DNA from: an uncultured Oscillospiraceae bacterium
GTDB taxonomy: Bacteria > Bacillota > Clostridia > Oscillospirales > Oscillospiraceae
Reading direction: 5' to 3'
Assembly: GCA_934567355.1 (NCBI GenBank)
Contig: CAKTJC010000011.1
Coordinates: 9,867 to 73,866 of the forward strand
Length of the DNA stretch: 64,000 nucleotides
This document shows, one piece after another, positions 39,901 through 48,152 of this stretch; position 1 is the stretch's first letter, and every line of letters starts with the position of its first letter. The notes below the pieces were generated by a model, which saw nothing but the letters and a program-made list of their open reading frames with translations, was not told the DNA's origin and made no database searches. The translations under genes were made by a program, and so were the position numbers.

Positions 39901-40560
39901 ATGATTACGATTCAAGAGCTTTACGACCTGGAGCATACCCAGGCGAAGGATTATCTTGCCCGGTTCACCTACCCCTGGGAGGCGCTGAAGGGCATCAAGG
40001 AATTTATCTTGCAGCTGGGCAGCACCTTGGGCAGCGACTATCAGGAGGTCGGTCCCCAGGTTTGGGTGCATAAGACTGCCACCGTTGCCCCCACGGCGTT
40101 TCTGGGTGCCCCCTGCATTATCGGTGCGGGAACGGAGGTGCGCCACTGTGCCTTCATCCGGGGCAGCGCCCTGGTGGGGGAAAACTGCGTGGTGGGCAAT
40201 TCCGTGGAGCTGAAAAACGTGATAATTTTCGATAATGTGCAGGTGCCCCACTACAATTATGTGGGCGACAGCATCCTTGGCTTCAAGTCCCACATGGGGG
40301 CCGGCAGCCTGACCTCCAACGTGAAGTCCGACAAGACCCTGGTGGTGGTGAAGAACGGCCAGGAGCAGATTCCCACGGGTCTGAAAAAGTTCGGCGCCAT
40401 GCTGGGCGACTTTGTGGAAGTGGGCTGCAACAGCGTGCTCAATCCCGGCACGGTCATTGGCCGCCATACCAACATCTATCCCACCTCCTGCGTCCGGGGT
40501 GTGGTTCCTGCCAACAGCATTTGGAAGACCGGCGGCGTTGTCGTTGCCAAGCATGAATAA
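39901..40560 (+). CDS. Left-handed beta-helix acyltransferase, GlmU C-terminal-like
   Basis: A 219-residue protein with an N-terminal helical segment (LYDLEHTQAKDYLARF) and a hexapeptide-repeat domain (KTATVAPTAFLGAPCIIGAGTEVRHC, then the VGDSILG block and GAGSLTSNVK). This resembles the acetyltransferase half of GlmU and related UDP-GlcNAc pyrophosphorylase-like proteins; no nucleotidyltransferase domain is present. The glmM-type mutase gene follows after 11 bp, so the pair probably contributes to amino-sugar or nucleotide-sugar supply. Start at 39901 follows AAGGAG. Confidence 0.8.
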   Translation: MITIQELYDLEHTQAKDYLARFTYPWEALKGIKEFILQLGSTLGSDYQEVGPQVWVHKTATVAPTAFLGAPCIIGAGTEVRHCAFIRGSALVGENCVVGNSVELKNVIIFDNVQVPHYNYVGDSILGFKSHMGAGSLTSNVKSDKTLVVVKNGQEQIPTGLKKFGAMLGDFVEVGCNSVLNPGTVIGRHTNIYPTSCVRGVVPANSIWKTGGVVVAKHE

Positions 40561-40571
40561 GGAGAAGATTT

Positions 40572-41957
40572 ATGGGTAAATATTTTGGAACGGACGGCTT
40601 CCGGGGGGAAGCCAACTGCAATCTGACCGCCGACCACGCCTTTAAGGTGGGTCGTTTCCTGGGCTGGTACTACTGCCAGTTGAAACACCGCGCCGGTTCT
40701 GACGAGCCTGCCCGCATTGTCATCGGCAAGGACACCCGCCGCTCCAGCTATATGTTTGAGTACAGTCTGGTGGGCGGCCTGGTGGCTTCCGGTGCGGATG
40801 CCTACCTGCTCCACGTCACCACCACTCCCTCCGTGGCCTATGTGGCGCGGACGGACAATTTCGACTGCGGCATTATGATTTCCGCCAGCCACAACCCCTA
40901 TTATGACAACGGCATCAAGCTCATCAACGGCTCCGGCGAAAAGATGGATGAATCCGTCATCCGCCTGGTGGAGGCGTACCTGGATGGCGACCTGTTTGCC
41001 TTTGACCGTCATTGGGAGGAGCTGCCCCTGGCAAAGCGCGACCAGATTGGCCGCACCGTGGACTATGTGGCAGGGCGGAACCGCTATGTCGGCTATCTCA
41101 TCAGCCTGGGCATGTATTCCTTCAAGGGCAAGCGCATCGGCCTGGACTGCGCCAACGGCAGCTCCTGGAACATTGCAAAGAGCGTGTTCGATGCCCTGGG
41201 AGCCAAGACCTATGTCATCAACGCAGAGCCCGATGGCTACAACATCAACAAGAATGCCGGTTCCACTCACATCGAGGGGCTGCAAAAGCTGGTGGTGGAG
41301 CAGGGACTGGATGTGGGCTTTGCCTTCGACGGCGATGCCGACCGCTGCCTGTGCGTGGATGAAAACGGCAATGTGGTCACCGGTGACCACATCCTGTATG
41401 TCTGTGGCAAGTACATGAAGGAAAAGGGCATGCTGCCCGGCAACACCGTGGTCACCACCATTATGAGCAACTTCGGTCTGTACAAGGCCTTTGACGAGCT
41501 GGGTATTGACTATGCCAAGACCAAGGTGGGCGATAAGTATGTTTACGAGCACATGATGCTCAACAACAACCGCCTGGGCGGCGAGCAGAGCGGCCACATT
41601 ATCTTCTCCAAGCACGCCTCCACTGGCGACGGCATCCTCACCAGCCTGATGGTGATGGAAGTGATGATGGATAAGAAGCAGACTCTGGGCGAGCTGTGCA
41701 AGGGCTTCACCTTCTATCCTCAGGTGCTGAAAAACGTCCGGGTGGCCAACAAGGCCAACGCTCAGGCGGACGAGGATGTGCAGGCGGCGGTGGCCGATGT
41801 TGCCGCCAAGCTGGGCGACAGCGGCCGCATTCTGGTGCGGGAATCCGGCACGGAGCCGGTTATCCGCGTGATGGTGGAGGCCGAGGATCACGATATCTGC
41901 GAAAAATACGTCGATCAGGTCATCGACGTTATCCGCCGGAAAGGGCACACTGTTTAA
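40572..41957 (+). CDS. glmM: Phosphoglucosamine mutase / phosphohexomutase
   Basis: A 461-residue alpha-D-phosphohexomutase. KYFGTDGFRGEAN at the start is the GlmM signature, MISASHNPYYDNG carries the phosphoserine, DVGFAFDGDADRCL is the metal loop, GGEQSGHIIF the sugar-specificity loop (Glu-Ser of GlmM), and VRESGTEPVIRVM the phosphate loop. GlcN-6-P to GlcN-1-P conversion for peptidoglycan precursors is most likely, supported by the preceding GlmU-like acyltransferase gene. AAGGAGA precedes the ATG. Confidence 0.9.
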   Translation: MGKYFGTDGFRGEANCNLTADHAFKVGRFLGWYYCQLKHRAGSDEPARIVIGKDTRRSSYMFEYSLVGGLVASGADAYLLHVTTTPSVAYVARTDNFDCGIMISASHNPYYDNGIKLINGSGEKMDESVIRLVEAYLDGDLFAFDRHWEELPLAKRDQIGRTVDYVAGRNRYVGYLISLGMYSFKGKRIGLDCANGSSWNIAKSVFDALGAKTYVINAEPDGYNINKNAGSTHIEGLQKLVVEQGLDVGFAFDGDADRCLCVDENGNVVTGDHILYVCGKYMKEKGMLPGNTVVTTIMSNFGLYKAFDELGIDYAKTKVGDKYVYEHMMLNNNRLGGEQSGHIIFSKHASTGDGILTSLMVMEVMMDKKQTLGELCKGFTFYPQVLKNVRVANKANAQADEDVQAAVADVAAKLGDSGRILVRESGTEPVIRVMVEAEDHDICEKYVDQVIDVIRRKGHTV

Positions 41958-41968
41958 CTGCCTCCGTC

Positions 41969-41996
41969 TTGACAAAATAAGCCGTTTCGCTATAAT
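41969..41996 (+). promoter_or_regulatory. Promoter of the secreted protein gene at 42057
   Basis: Consensus TTGACA (41969-41974), a 16-bp spacer and consensus TATAAT (41991-41996). Confidence 0.72.
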
Positions 41997-42056
41997 GGAG
42001 GTATCAAGCCGACGTTTAACAATATATGCGGCTGAATAGAAAGGAACGGATTCATT

Positions 42057-42734
42057 ATGCTCAAAAAGGTTATCGCACTGCTCCTCGTGGTGTTCTGCTT
42101 CACCACCACAGCTTTTGCAGAAGGAAAGCTGAAAGCGACGGAAAAGGTTTTCATCGTTTGCGACGGCGAGGGCTATTTCTATGCAAAGATTGAGAATGTC
42201 GGTGATGCGGCAGCATCTACCGGCTACGGCGATTTGGTTGCGTTCGATGATGACGACGAGATTGTTTTTTCCACCAATTATGTCAGCACCTATCCCTCCG
42301 GCATCGTTCTGGAGCCGGGTGAATCACTGTATCTGGAAGAAAGCGTGTGGGAAAATGCGCTTAAGGAAACTCCCGTGGCGGACTATAAGTTCTCTTTGCC
42401 TGTAGCGAGCGACGGGCAGACGATCACACGCGTTCCCAGCGAGGCGACCTTTGAGCTCACTGATGAGGAATACTCCTACGAGAATTATATTTATGTAACC
42501 TTCACGAATTCTGCAGAAGAGTCGATATCCGGCTTCTATATTTCCGCTGCGCTGTATGATGCCGACGGGAACCTTATCTATGTGGGCACGAATCAGATTT
42601 CCGATGTCGCCATCCACCCGGGCAGCACCGTCACCGCTAAAATGTCCATTGACAGCAATATCGTTTCGTACTATAGGGAAAATAATATTACCCCTGCATC
42701 TGCGAATGCGGTGGTGTTCTACGTCAACAAGTAA
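42057..42734 (+). CDS. Secreted protein of unknown function
   Basis: A 225-residue protein with a signal peptide (residues 1-21, ending TTTAFAE) and no lipobox. The mature part is predicted all-beta with two similar immunoglobulin-like halves: FYAKIENVGDAAASTGYGDLVAFDDDDEI with VLEPGESLYLEE in the first, and YIYVTFTNSAEESISGFYISAALYDADGNLI with VAIHPGSTVTAKM in the second. This resembles FxLYD-like extracellular domains. It has its own consensus promoter. No interaction partner is suggested by context. Confidence 0.6.
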   Translation: MLKKVIALLLVVFCFTTTAFAEGKLKATEKVFIVCDGEGYFYAKIENVGDAAASTGYGDLVAFDDDDEIVFSTNYVSTYPSGIVLEPGESLYLEESVWENALKETPVADYKFSLPVASDGQTITRVPSEATFELTDEEYSYENYIYVTFTNSAEESISGFYISAALYDADGNLIYVGTNQISDVAIHPGSTVTAKMSIDSNIVSYYRENNITPASANAVVFYVNK

Positions 42735-42898
42735 GTTCAGCATATTAAGCCATTCCTTTTTGACGGCTCCAGCCAGTTGAGAAACCCTTGCAAAGCATTA
42801 AATGCAAAATGAGGAGGGGGAGAACGAAAAAAGTTTCGGGAATGGCATTCCAGTGCGGTCGTATTGCGCGTTCTTTCTTAATTTGTTGCAACAAATTT

Positions 42899-43019
42899 AA
42901 AGAAGCTCTGATTGATCGGCAAGAACTGGCGGTGAGAGACTTTTTTGACCAATCAAGGCCATCCAAAATTGCGGAATACTTGGTGTATTCCCTGCTTTGG
43001 GTACCGAAAACAGATTAAA
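42899..43019 (-). repeat. MITE-like dispersed repeat, copy 6 (degenerate)
   Basis: The left end GAAGCTCTGATTGATCGGCA matches the family terminus in reverse orientation. The centre (GCGGAATACTTGGTGTATTC) is a changed form of the family hairpin, still able to pair GGAATAC with GTATTCC. The far end has lost the GAGGTTCCC terminus. Confidence 0.55.
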
Positions 43020-43042
43020 CCCCGTGGCCAGTGGCCACGGGG
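43020..43042 (-). terminator. Terminator of the MsmK-type ATPase gene
   Basis: CCCCGTGGCC (43020-43029) pairs perfectly with GGCCACGGGG (43033-43042); on the minus strand the stem is followed by TTTAATC. Confidence 0.7.
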
Positions 43043-43075
43043 CAAATTCGTTTTTCAGAGACGCTGATGGATGAA

Positions 43076-44272
43076 TCAGGCTTCCAGGTTGATGCCGGTC
43101 TCCTTGGAGAAGAGATGGCATACATGGCCGGCGAAGTTGAACTTCACAGCGGCGCCGGTGTTCAGGGCAGCGACCTCAGCGGGAGTCATGTTCATGGTGG
43201 AGACGACCAGCACCACGTCACGACCCATGGCGGTGACATGCAGATGCACGGAGGAGCCCATCATTTCGGACACATCGACCTTCGCGGCGATGCCATCCTG
43301 ACCCAGCTCGATGTGCTCGGGACGGACGCCCAGGACGACGGGCTGAGGAGCCACGTTGTTCTTGGCCAAGGCAGCCTGCTTGGTCTCGGACAGCTCGACG
43401 GTCAGGTTATCCAGCTTGACAGCGTACTTGCCGTTCTCCTTGACCAGCTCGGCATTCTCGAACAGGTTCATCTGAGGAGTGCCGATGAAGGTAGCAACGA
43501 ACAGGTTGTAGGGGTGGTTGAACACTTCCTGAGGAGTGCCGATCTGCTGGATGAAGCCGTCCTTCATGATAACGATACGGTCGCCCAGGGTCATGGCCTC
43601 GGTCTGGTCGTGGGTAACGTAAATGAAAGTGGTGTTGATGCGCTGACGCAGCTTGATGATCTCAGCACGCATCTGGTTACGCAGCTTGGCGTCCAGGTTG
43701 GACAGAGGCTCGTCCATCAGCATGACCTGGGGGTTACGCACGATGGCGCGGCCGATGGCGACACGCTGACGCTGACCGCCGGACAGAGCCTTGGGCTTAC
43801 GGCCCAGGTACTGGGTGATGTCCAGAATCTCAGCGGCTTCCTTGACCTTCTTGTCGATCTCGTCCTTGGGGGCGTGACGCAGCTTCAGGGCGAAAGCCAT
43901 GTTATCATAAACAGTCATGTGGGGGTACAGAGCATAGTTCTGGAAAACCATGGCGATGTCGCGATCCTTGGGGGGAACGTCGTTCACGAGACGGTTGCCG
44001 ATGTACAGCTCGCCGCCGGAGATGTCTTCCAGACCGGCGATCATACGCAGGGTGGTGGACTTGCCGCAGCCGGAGGGACCGACCAGGACGATGAATTCCT
44101 TGTCGGCGATCTCCAGGTTGAACTCCTGGACGGCGACAACGCCCTCATCGGTAATCTGCAGGTTGGTCTTCTTCTTCTCGGGCTCGCCCTTCTTGTGCTT
44201 CTTGGCCTTTTTGGCGTCGTCGCCATTGAAGGGGTAGACCTTCTTCAGGTTTTTCAGGGTTAAGCTTGCCAT
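43076..44272 (-). CDS. Sugar ABC transporter ATPase (MsmK/UgpC type)
   Basis: A 398-residue ATPase shared by carbohydrate importers. Walker A GPSGCGKST, Q-loop MVFQNYALYPHMTVYDNM, signature LSGGQRQR, Walker B VMLMDEPLSNLD, H-loop YVTHDQTEA, then a C-terminal OB-fold regulatory domain (VVLGVRPEHIEL). A lysine-rich insertion (residues 16-36) splits the first beta-sheet region, between KKVYP and GVVAVQEFNL. It stands alone on the minus strand; the sugar importer at 46670-49900 lacks an ATPase, so this is its likely engine. Start at 44272 gives the usual MASLTLKNL; the ribosome site is modest (GGAG, 12 bases away). Confidence 0.93.
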   Translation of the reverse strand: MASLTLKNLKKVYPFNGDDAKKAKKHKKGEPEKKKTNLQITDEGVVAVQEFNLEIADKEFIVLVGPSGCGKSTTLRMIAGLEDISGGELYIGNRLVNDVPPKDRDIAMVFQNYALYPHMTVYDNMAFALKLRHAPKDEIDKKVKEAAEILDITQYLGRKPKALSGGQRQRVAIGRAIVRNPQVMLMDEPLSNLDAKLRNQMRAEIIKLRQRINTTFIYVTHDQTEAMTLGDRIVIMKDGFIQQIGTPQEVFNHPYNLFVATFIGTPQMNLFENAELVKENGKYAVKLDNLTVELSETKQAALAKNNVAPQPVVLGVRPEHIELGQDGIAAKVDVSEMMGSSVHLHVTAMGRDVVLVVSTMNMTPAEVAALNTGAAVKFNFAGHVCHLFSKETGINLEA

Positions 44273-44695
44273 GTTGATTTGACTCCGTGCACACTGAATC
44301 CTCATGATATGCACTCGCATTCCGCCAGGTAAAATAGCGGAAGCATTACGACAGGTCTCCACACTGCCGCACCGTGAGTCGGACGGGGTTTTCCTCCTTT
44401 ATTTTAGTGCTGTATGCCTATTTTTGTGGAGTAGGCATACCCCACCGGAATACGAAAATAATACCATATTTTTCACCTAACTGCAATCGTGGATTATCAC
44501 ATTTTTTGATTTGCATTCTTGTGTATTCTGACAAATGTGAGAAATGTGAAAAAAGAAAAAGCAGGCGCCGGAAAAAAACTGCGGTATGGACATCTTTTCG
44601 GATCCATGCTATTATTATAAATAGTTGTAAAGATTTCCCATGTGCCGCGGCATGACTGCCGGCACCATAAAATGAACCTACACGGAGGAATTCCT
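44273..44695. promoter_or_regulatory. Divergent regulatory region, ATPase and TetR genes
   Basis: No gene. The minus-strand promoter TTGCAG (44486-44481), a 17-bp spacer and TATTAT (44463-44458) gives a long leader of about 180 bases for the ATPase gene. Within it GTATGCCTA (44412-44420) and TAGGCATAC (44432-44440) form a perfect 9-bp inverted repeat, either an operator or an mRNA hairpin. The TetR gene start region is AT-rich, but no clear promoter for it was chosen. Confidence 0.55.
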
Positions 44696-45256
44696 ATGGC
44701 GAATTTTACACGCAGAGCAATCAAAGAGACCTTCCTGGAGCTGCTGGAGGAGCGCCCGTTTTCGGATATTACGGTAAAGGACATCGTGGAAAAATGCGGC
44801 ATCAACCGCAATTCCTTTTACTATCACTACCAGGATCTGCCCGCCCTGCTGGAAGAGATCGTGAAGGAGGATACGGAGGCGATCATCCGGAAGTACCCCA
44901 ATGTTACATCCATCGTGGAATGCTACGATGCTCTGACGGAATTTGTCACCCATCGCCGCCGGGCGATCATGCACATCTACCGCTCGATCAACCGGGAGAT
45001 GTTTGAGCAGTACCTGATGCAGGTCAGCGAATATTTTGTCCGCAGCTATGTGGAGTCCGCTCTGGCCGATCAGAATATTCCCGCAGAGGATCGGCGGACG
45101 ATCATCGACTATTATAAATGTGTCGGCTTCGGGCTGGTCATCGACTGGCTCAATAACAGCATGGCAGAGGATCGCGCCAAATCCATCCGACGGATGTTCC
45201 TGCTGCGTAAGGATCTGGCAGGCGAGGTGGCGCGGATGCTGCAGGATCAGGTGTAG
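44696..45256 (+). CDS. TetR-family transcriptional regulator
   Basis: A 186-residue protein. The N-terminal TetR helix-turn-helix is ITVKDIVEKCGINRNSFYYHYQDLPALLEEIV; the C-terminal part (SREYFVRSYVES-like helices, here VSEYFVRSYVESALADQ, and IDYYKCVGFGLVIDWLNN) is the ligand and dimer domain of the short DhaS-like group. GGAGG precedes the ATG at 44696. It is divergent from the MsmK-type ATPase gene and may control it or itself. Ligand unknown. A GGAGCTGC/GCAGCTCC hairpin (45313-45331) lies downstream without a U-run. Confidence 0.88.
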   Translation: MANFTRRAIKETFLELLEERPFSDITVKDIVEKCGINRNSFYYHYQDLPALLEEIVKEDTEAIIRKYPNVTSIVECYDALTEFVTHRRRAIMHIYRSINREMFEQYLMQVSEYFVRSYVESALADQNIPAEDRRTIIDYYKCVGFGLVIDWLNNSMAEDRAKSIRRMFLLRKDLAGEVARMLQDQV

Positions 45257-45352
45257 GGTTTGAAGTTTTTAGGCAGATGAAGCCTGCCGCCTGGCGGAGA
45301 AAGACCGCACGGGAGCTGCCCGGCAGCTCCTCACTTGCGGCAAAAACAGACT

Positions 45353-45381
45353 TGACAAATGGTGGAGCATGGTATATAATG
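45353..45381 (+). promoter_or_regulatory. Perfect consensus promoter of the ZinT-like gene
   Basis: TTGACA (45353-45358), 17 bp, TATAAT (45376-45381): both hexamers match the sigma-A consensus exactly. So strong a promoter usually needs a repressor; candidate operators follow directly. Confidence 0.85.
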
Positions 45382-45389
45382 CCTGACAG

Positions 45390-45470
45390 TTAGCAATGGC
45401 TAACCAAAAGCAAACAAGCTCCCCATTCATGGGGATTTCCATTTGACTGGCGGTTAGCGTATGCTAATTG
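45390..45470 (+). promoter_or_regulatory. Two copies of a GTTAGC-N4-GCTAAC operator
   Basis: Site 1 is GTTAGC-AATG-GCTAAC (45390-45405), at the predicted start of transcription. Site 2 is GGTTAGC-GTAT-GCTAATT (45453-45470), just before the ribosome site. The half-sites resemble operators of DtxR/IdeR-family metalloregulators (TTAGGTTAGC-type). A CCCC/GGGG hairpin lies between the two sites. Confidence 0.7.
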
Positions 45471-45488
45471 ATAAAAGGAGGGCTTTAT

Positions 45489-46175
45489 ATGCAAAAGAAA
45501 ATCATTGCTTTGGTTCTGTGCCTGGTCTGCCTGGTATCGGTGGTTTCTTTCGCCGGGGCGCAGGAAGCAGACAAGGACTACTTAGCCGGTATCAGCGGCA
45601 CTTATGTTGAGCTGTTCCCGGAGATGTCCAAGGAAGAGTACTGTCAGCTGTGGCTGGATGCGGCGGCACCCCTGGTGGGTGAGGAAAACGCTGCCGGTGC
45701 CGCCGATATGCTGCTGAGTATGTGCATGGCGGAAATCTACGGCGACGAAGCCGCCGCAGCCTACGAGGCAGATCCGGAGAGCATGCGCTTTGATTGCTAT
45801 TTCCTGGGCGGCGTTGCGCAGTTTGTGATGGACGGCGACAAGATCACCGGCCTGGATGCCGAGGGCAACGAGGTTTTCTCACATACCTATCATCCCATCG
45901 ATGTAGAGTGCGAGGAAGATTTCCTGTTCTATCAGACCGATGACGAGGATGCCGGTCAGTTCACCTATTTTGCTTTCTCCCCGGATACCATGGAGACCAC
46001 CTATCATCTGGAGTTCCGCTATGCAGAGGACGTCAGTGATCTGCTGAGCTGGTTCGAGGGCGGCTATGCCTACTGGAACGCTGCCGGTATCGCAGCCGAT
46101 TACACGGACGAGACCATGAAAGACGTTATCAACCTCTTTGCTGAGGAGAATCTCTCCGGCGCAGAGGAAGGATAA
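45489..46175 (+). CDS. Secreted ZinT-like metal-binding protein (tentative)
   Basis: A 228-residue protein with signal peptide (1-23, ending FAGAQE) and no lipobox. The C-terminal 120 residues resemble the lipocalin-like ZinT/YodA fold: FDCYFLGGVAQFVMDGDKITGLD, EDFLFYQTDDEDAGQFTYFAFSP, TYHLEFRYAEDVSDLLSWFEGGYAYWNAAG and a final helix. Histidines are few (THTYHP-like SHTYHPID, TTYHLEF), so metal binding is inferred, not seen. Control by two metalloregulator-like operators supports a role in metal homeostasis. ATG at 45489 follows AAAGGAGGG. Confidence 0.6.
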   Translation: MQKKIIALVLCLVCLVSVVSFAGAQEADKDYLAGISGTYVELFPEMSKEEYCQLWLDAAAPLVGEENAAGAADMLLSMCMAEIYGDEAAAAYEADPESMRFDCYFLGGVAQFVMDGDKITGLDAEGNEVFSHTYHPIDVECEEDFLFYQTDDEDAGQFTYFAFSPDTMETTYHLEFRYAEDVSDLLSWFEGGYAYWNAAGIAADYTDETMKDVINLFAEENLSGAEEG

Positions 46176-46178
46176 ATT

Positions 46179-46343
46179 GGGGGAACTCTGATTAAATCGG
46201 CAAGAAACTGCGGGCAGGAGATTTTTCGTCCGATCGAGGCATCGAAAGCGGGGGAATACCGTATGTATTTCCCATTTCCAATACCGAAGAGTGGGCGAAA
46301 AAGATCTGCTCACAGTCGCAGATGATTTATTCAGAGGTTCCCT
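46179..46343 (-). repeat. MITE-like dispersed repeat, copy 7 (reverse orientation)
   Basis: About 165 bp, inverted relative to copies 1 and 3. Left end GGGAACTCTGATTAAATCGG, right end GATTTATTCAGAGGTTCCCT, and the central hairpin GGAATACCGTATGTATTTCC. It follows the ZinT-like gene by a few bases. Confidence 0.8.
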
Positions 46344-46370
46344 GAACCCCTGTTTTCCCTTTCATTTCCT

Positions 46371-46420
46371 TCTTTCAAAACATCGCCGCCGGGGCAGCCC
46401 GGCGGCGATGTTTTGAAAGA
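46371..46420. terminator. 23-bp perfect inverted repeat, probable terminator
   Basis: Positions 46371-46393 and 46398-46420 are exact reverse complements (TCTTTCAAAACATCGCCGCC and so on) with a 4-base loop. The GC-rich top of the stem followed by ATGTTTTG would act as a terminator in either direction. It isolates the sugar operon from the ZinT-like gene. Confidence 0.75.
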
Positions 46421-46580
46421 AAAGAGAAACCTTGTGTGTGCGTTGCTCCAAAGCGGCTATGATCCGATTGCGTCCCCTTGATTTTTCCTGCAAAGCAGGG
46501 AGGCTCTTGTCAAATTCAACAGTTTTTGGGTACTGATATTATGTAAAACGGCGATTTATTCAAAACACGCAAAAAAAGAC

Positions 46581-46636
46581 TTTTCATTTTGTGTAAAAGG
46601 TGATACAATGAATTTCGGAAATTGGAAACGGTTCCA
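46581..46636 (+). promoter_or_regulatory. Sugar operon promoter and LacI-type operator
   Basis: TTTTCA (46581-46586), a 17-bp spacer and TACAAT (46604-46609). Directly downstream lies TGGAAACGGTTCCA (46623-46636), a near-perfect palindrome with the central CG typical of LacI-family operators. The operon encodes a LacI-family regulator as its last gene. Confidence 0.75.
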
Positions 46637-46669
46637 GTTCCGGAAAATTATATAGGAGGAATCATTATT

Positions 46670-47950
46670 ATGAAGAAGTTTCTTGCAATGCTCCTGGCTG
46701 TTGCCATGGTTCTGAGTATGGCAGTGATGGCTTCCGCTGAGGAGACCGGCTCTGTTTACTACCTGAACTTCAAGCCCGAATTCGACGGCGCTCTTCAGGA
46801 GCTGGCCGCCACCTACACCGCCAAGACCGGCGTGCAGGTCAAGGTCGTCACCGCCGCTTCCGGCCAGTACTCCGACACCCTCACCGGCGAGATGAGTAAG
46901 AGCAGCGCTCCCACCATCTTCAACATCGGCAACATGTCCGGCCTGGAGGACTGGGACGATTACGCCCTGGATCTCACCGACACCGCCATCGCCGCTGAGC
47001 TGAACACCGACGCCTTCAACCTGTACAACGCAGAGGGCGAGCTGAAGGCCATCCCCAACTGCTACGAGTCCTTCGGCATCATTGTCAACACCAAGCTGCT
47101 GGAGAAGGCTGGCCACAGCCTGGACGAAATCGTTGATTTCGCCTCCCTGAAGGCCGTTGCCGACGACATCCACGCCCGTGCCGACGAGCTGGGCTTCGAT
47201 GCCTTCTCCGCTGCCGGTCTGGACAGCTCCTCTTCCTGGCGTTTCTCCGGCCACCTGGCCAACATGCCCCTGTACTACGAGTTCCGGGATGACGAGGTCA
47301 CCGAGATGCCCGCTACCATCACCGGCGCTTACATGGACAACTTCAAGAACATCTGGGATCTGTACATCAACGATTCCGCTGCCGATGCCACTTCCCTGAC
47401 CACCTCCACCGGCGACGAGTCCAAGGCTCAGTTCATCGAGGGCAAGGCTGCCTTCTATCAGAACGGCACTTGGGAGTACGCTGGCCTCATCGATGGCGGC
47501 ATGACCGACGACGAGCTGGCCATGATCCCCATCTACTGCGGCGTGGAAGGCGAAGAGAATGCTGCTCTGTGCTCCGGCACCGAGAACTGCTGGGCCATCA
47601 ATGCCAAGGCTTCCCAGGCTGACATCCAGGCTTCCATCGACTTCCTGGTGTGGCTGGTTACCGACCCCGATGCCTCCGCTACCTATGTTGCACAGCTGGG
47701 CGCCGTTCCCTTCAAGCACTGCCCCGACTCCACCAACAAGTTCATCGTTGACGGCAACGCTCTGCTGGCCGAGGGCAAGTACCCTGTGACCTGGGCCTTC
47801 AACTACACCCCCAACGTGGACTCCTGGAGAGCTACCGTTGTCACCGCTCTGGCCACCTACTCCGCTGACCAGACCGACGCCAACTGGGCCAAGGTGGTTG
47901 AAGCCTTCGTAGACGGCTGGGCCATCGAGTACACCACCGTAAACGGCTGA
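46670..47950 (+). CDS. Carbohydrate ABC transporter, substrate-binding protein
   Basis: A 426-residue family 1 solute-binding protein. Signal peptide 1-23 (VMASAEE) without lipobox. Mature features: LQELAATYTAKTGVQVKVV at the N-terminus (typical of this family), FIEGKAAFYQNGTWE, and LVTDPDASATYVAQLGAVPF near the hinge return. An oligosaccharide or disaccharide ligand is likely. AGGAGG precedes the ATG at 46670. A strong hairpin after the gene sets it apart from the permease genes. It is regulated by the LacI-type operator upstream. Confidence 0.92.
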   Translation: MKKFLAMLLAVAMVLSMAVMASAEETGSVYYLNFKPEFDGALQELAATYTAKTGVQVKVVTAASGQYSDTLTGEMSKSSAPTIFNIGNMSGLEDWDDYALDLTDTAIAAELNTDAFNLYNAEGELKAIPNCYESFGIIVNTKLLEKAGHSLDEIVDFASLKAVADDIHARADELGFDAFSAAGLDSSSSWRFSGHLANMPLYYEFRDDEVTEMPATITGAYMDNFKNIWDLYINDSAADATSLTTSTGDESKAQFIEGKAAFYQNGTWEYAGLIDGGMTDDELAMIPIYCGVEGEENAALCSGTENCWAINAKASQADIQASIDFLVWLVTDPDASATYVAQLGAVPFKHCPDSTNKFIVDGNALLAEGKYPVTWAFNYTPNVDSWRATVVTALATYSADQTDANWAKVVEAFVDGWAIEYTTVNG

Positions 47951-47971
47951 TTGACAAATTGACCCAATGAA

Positions 47972-48003
47972 CGGGGCGGGCACACTGCCCGCCCCGCTTT
48001 TTC
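47972..48003 (+). terminator. Intercistronic hairpin after the sugar-binding protein gene
   Basis: CGGGGCGGGCA (47972-47982) pairs perfectly with TGCCCGCCCCG (47986-47996) and is followed by CTTTTT. It is strong enough for partial termination, so the binding protein would be made in excess over the permeases. Confidence 0.8.
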
Positions 48004-48152
48004 CGTATGCATGGCCTCCGTCTGTAGCGGGGTGCATCGTCCCGGCAGTCTGTTCCCCGGCGACGCAGCCCACTACAGATGGCCCCATGCCGGTTTGCGG
48101 ACCGCACCACGGCGGGGCCCGCAAGCATCCCAGAGTAGAAAGGATGATTCTC

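Larger units (their letters stand above)
42735..43075. other. Gene-free stretch with a decayed repeat
   Basis: Between the secreted protein gene and the convergent ATPase gene there is no coding signal. It holds an 18-bp perfect palindrome of AATTTGTTG and CAACAAATT (42880-42897), the degenerate repeat copy 6 directly after it, and the ATPase terminator at 43020-43042. Confidence 0.55.
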
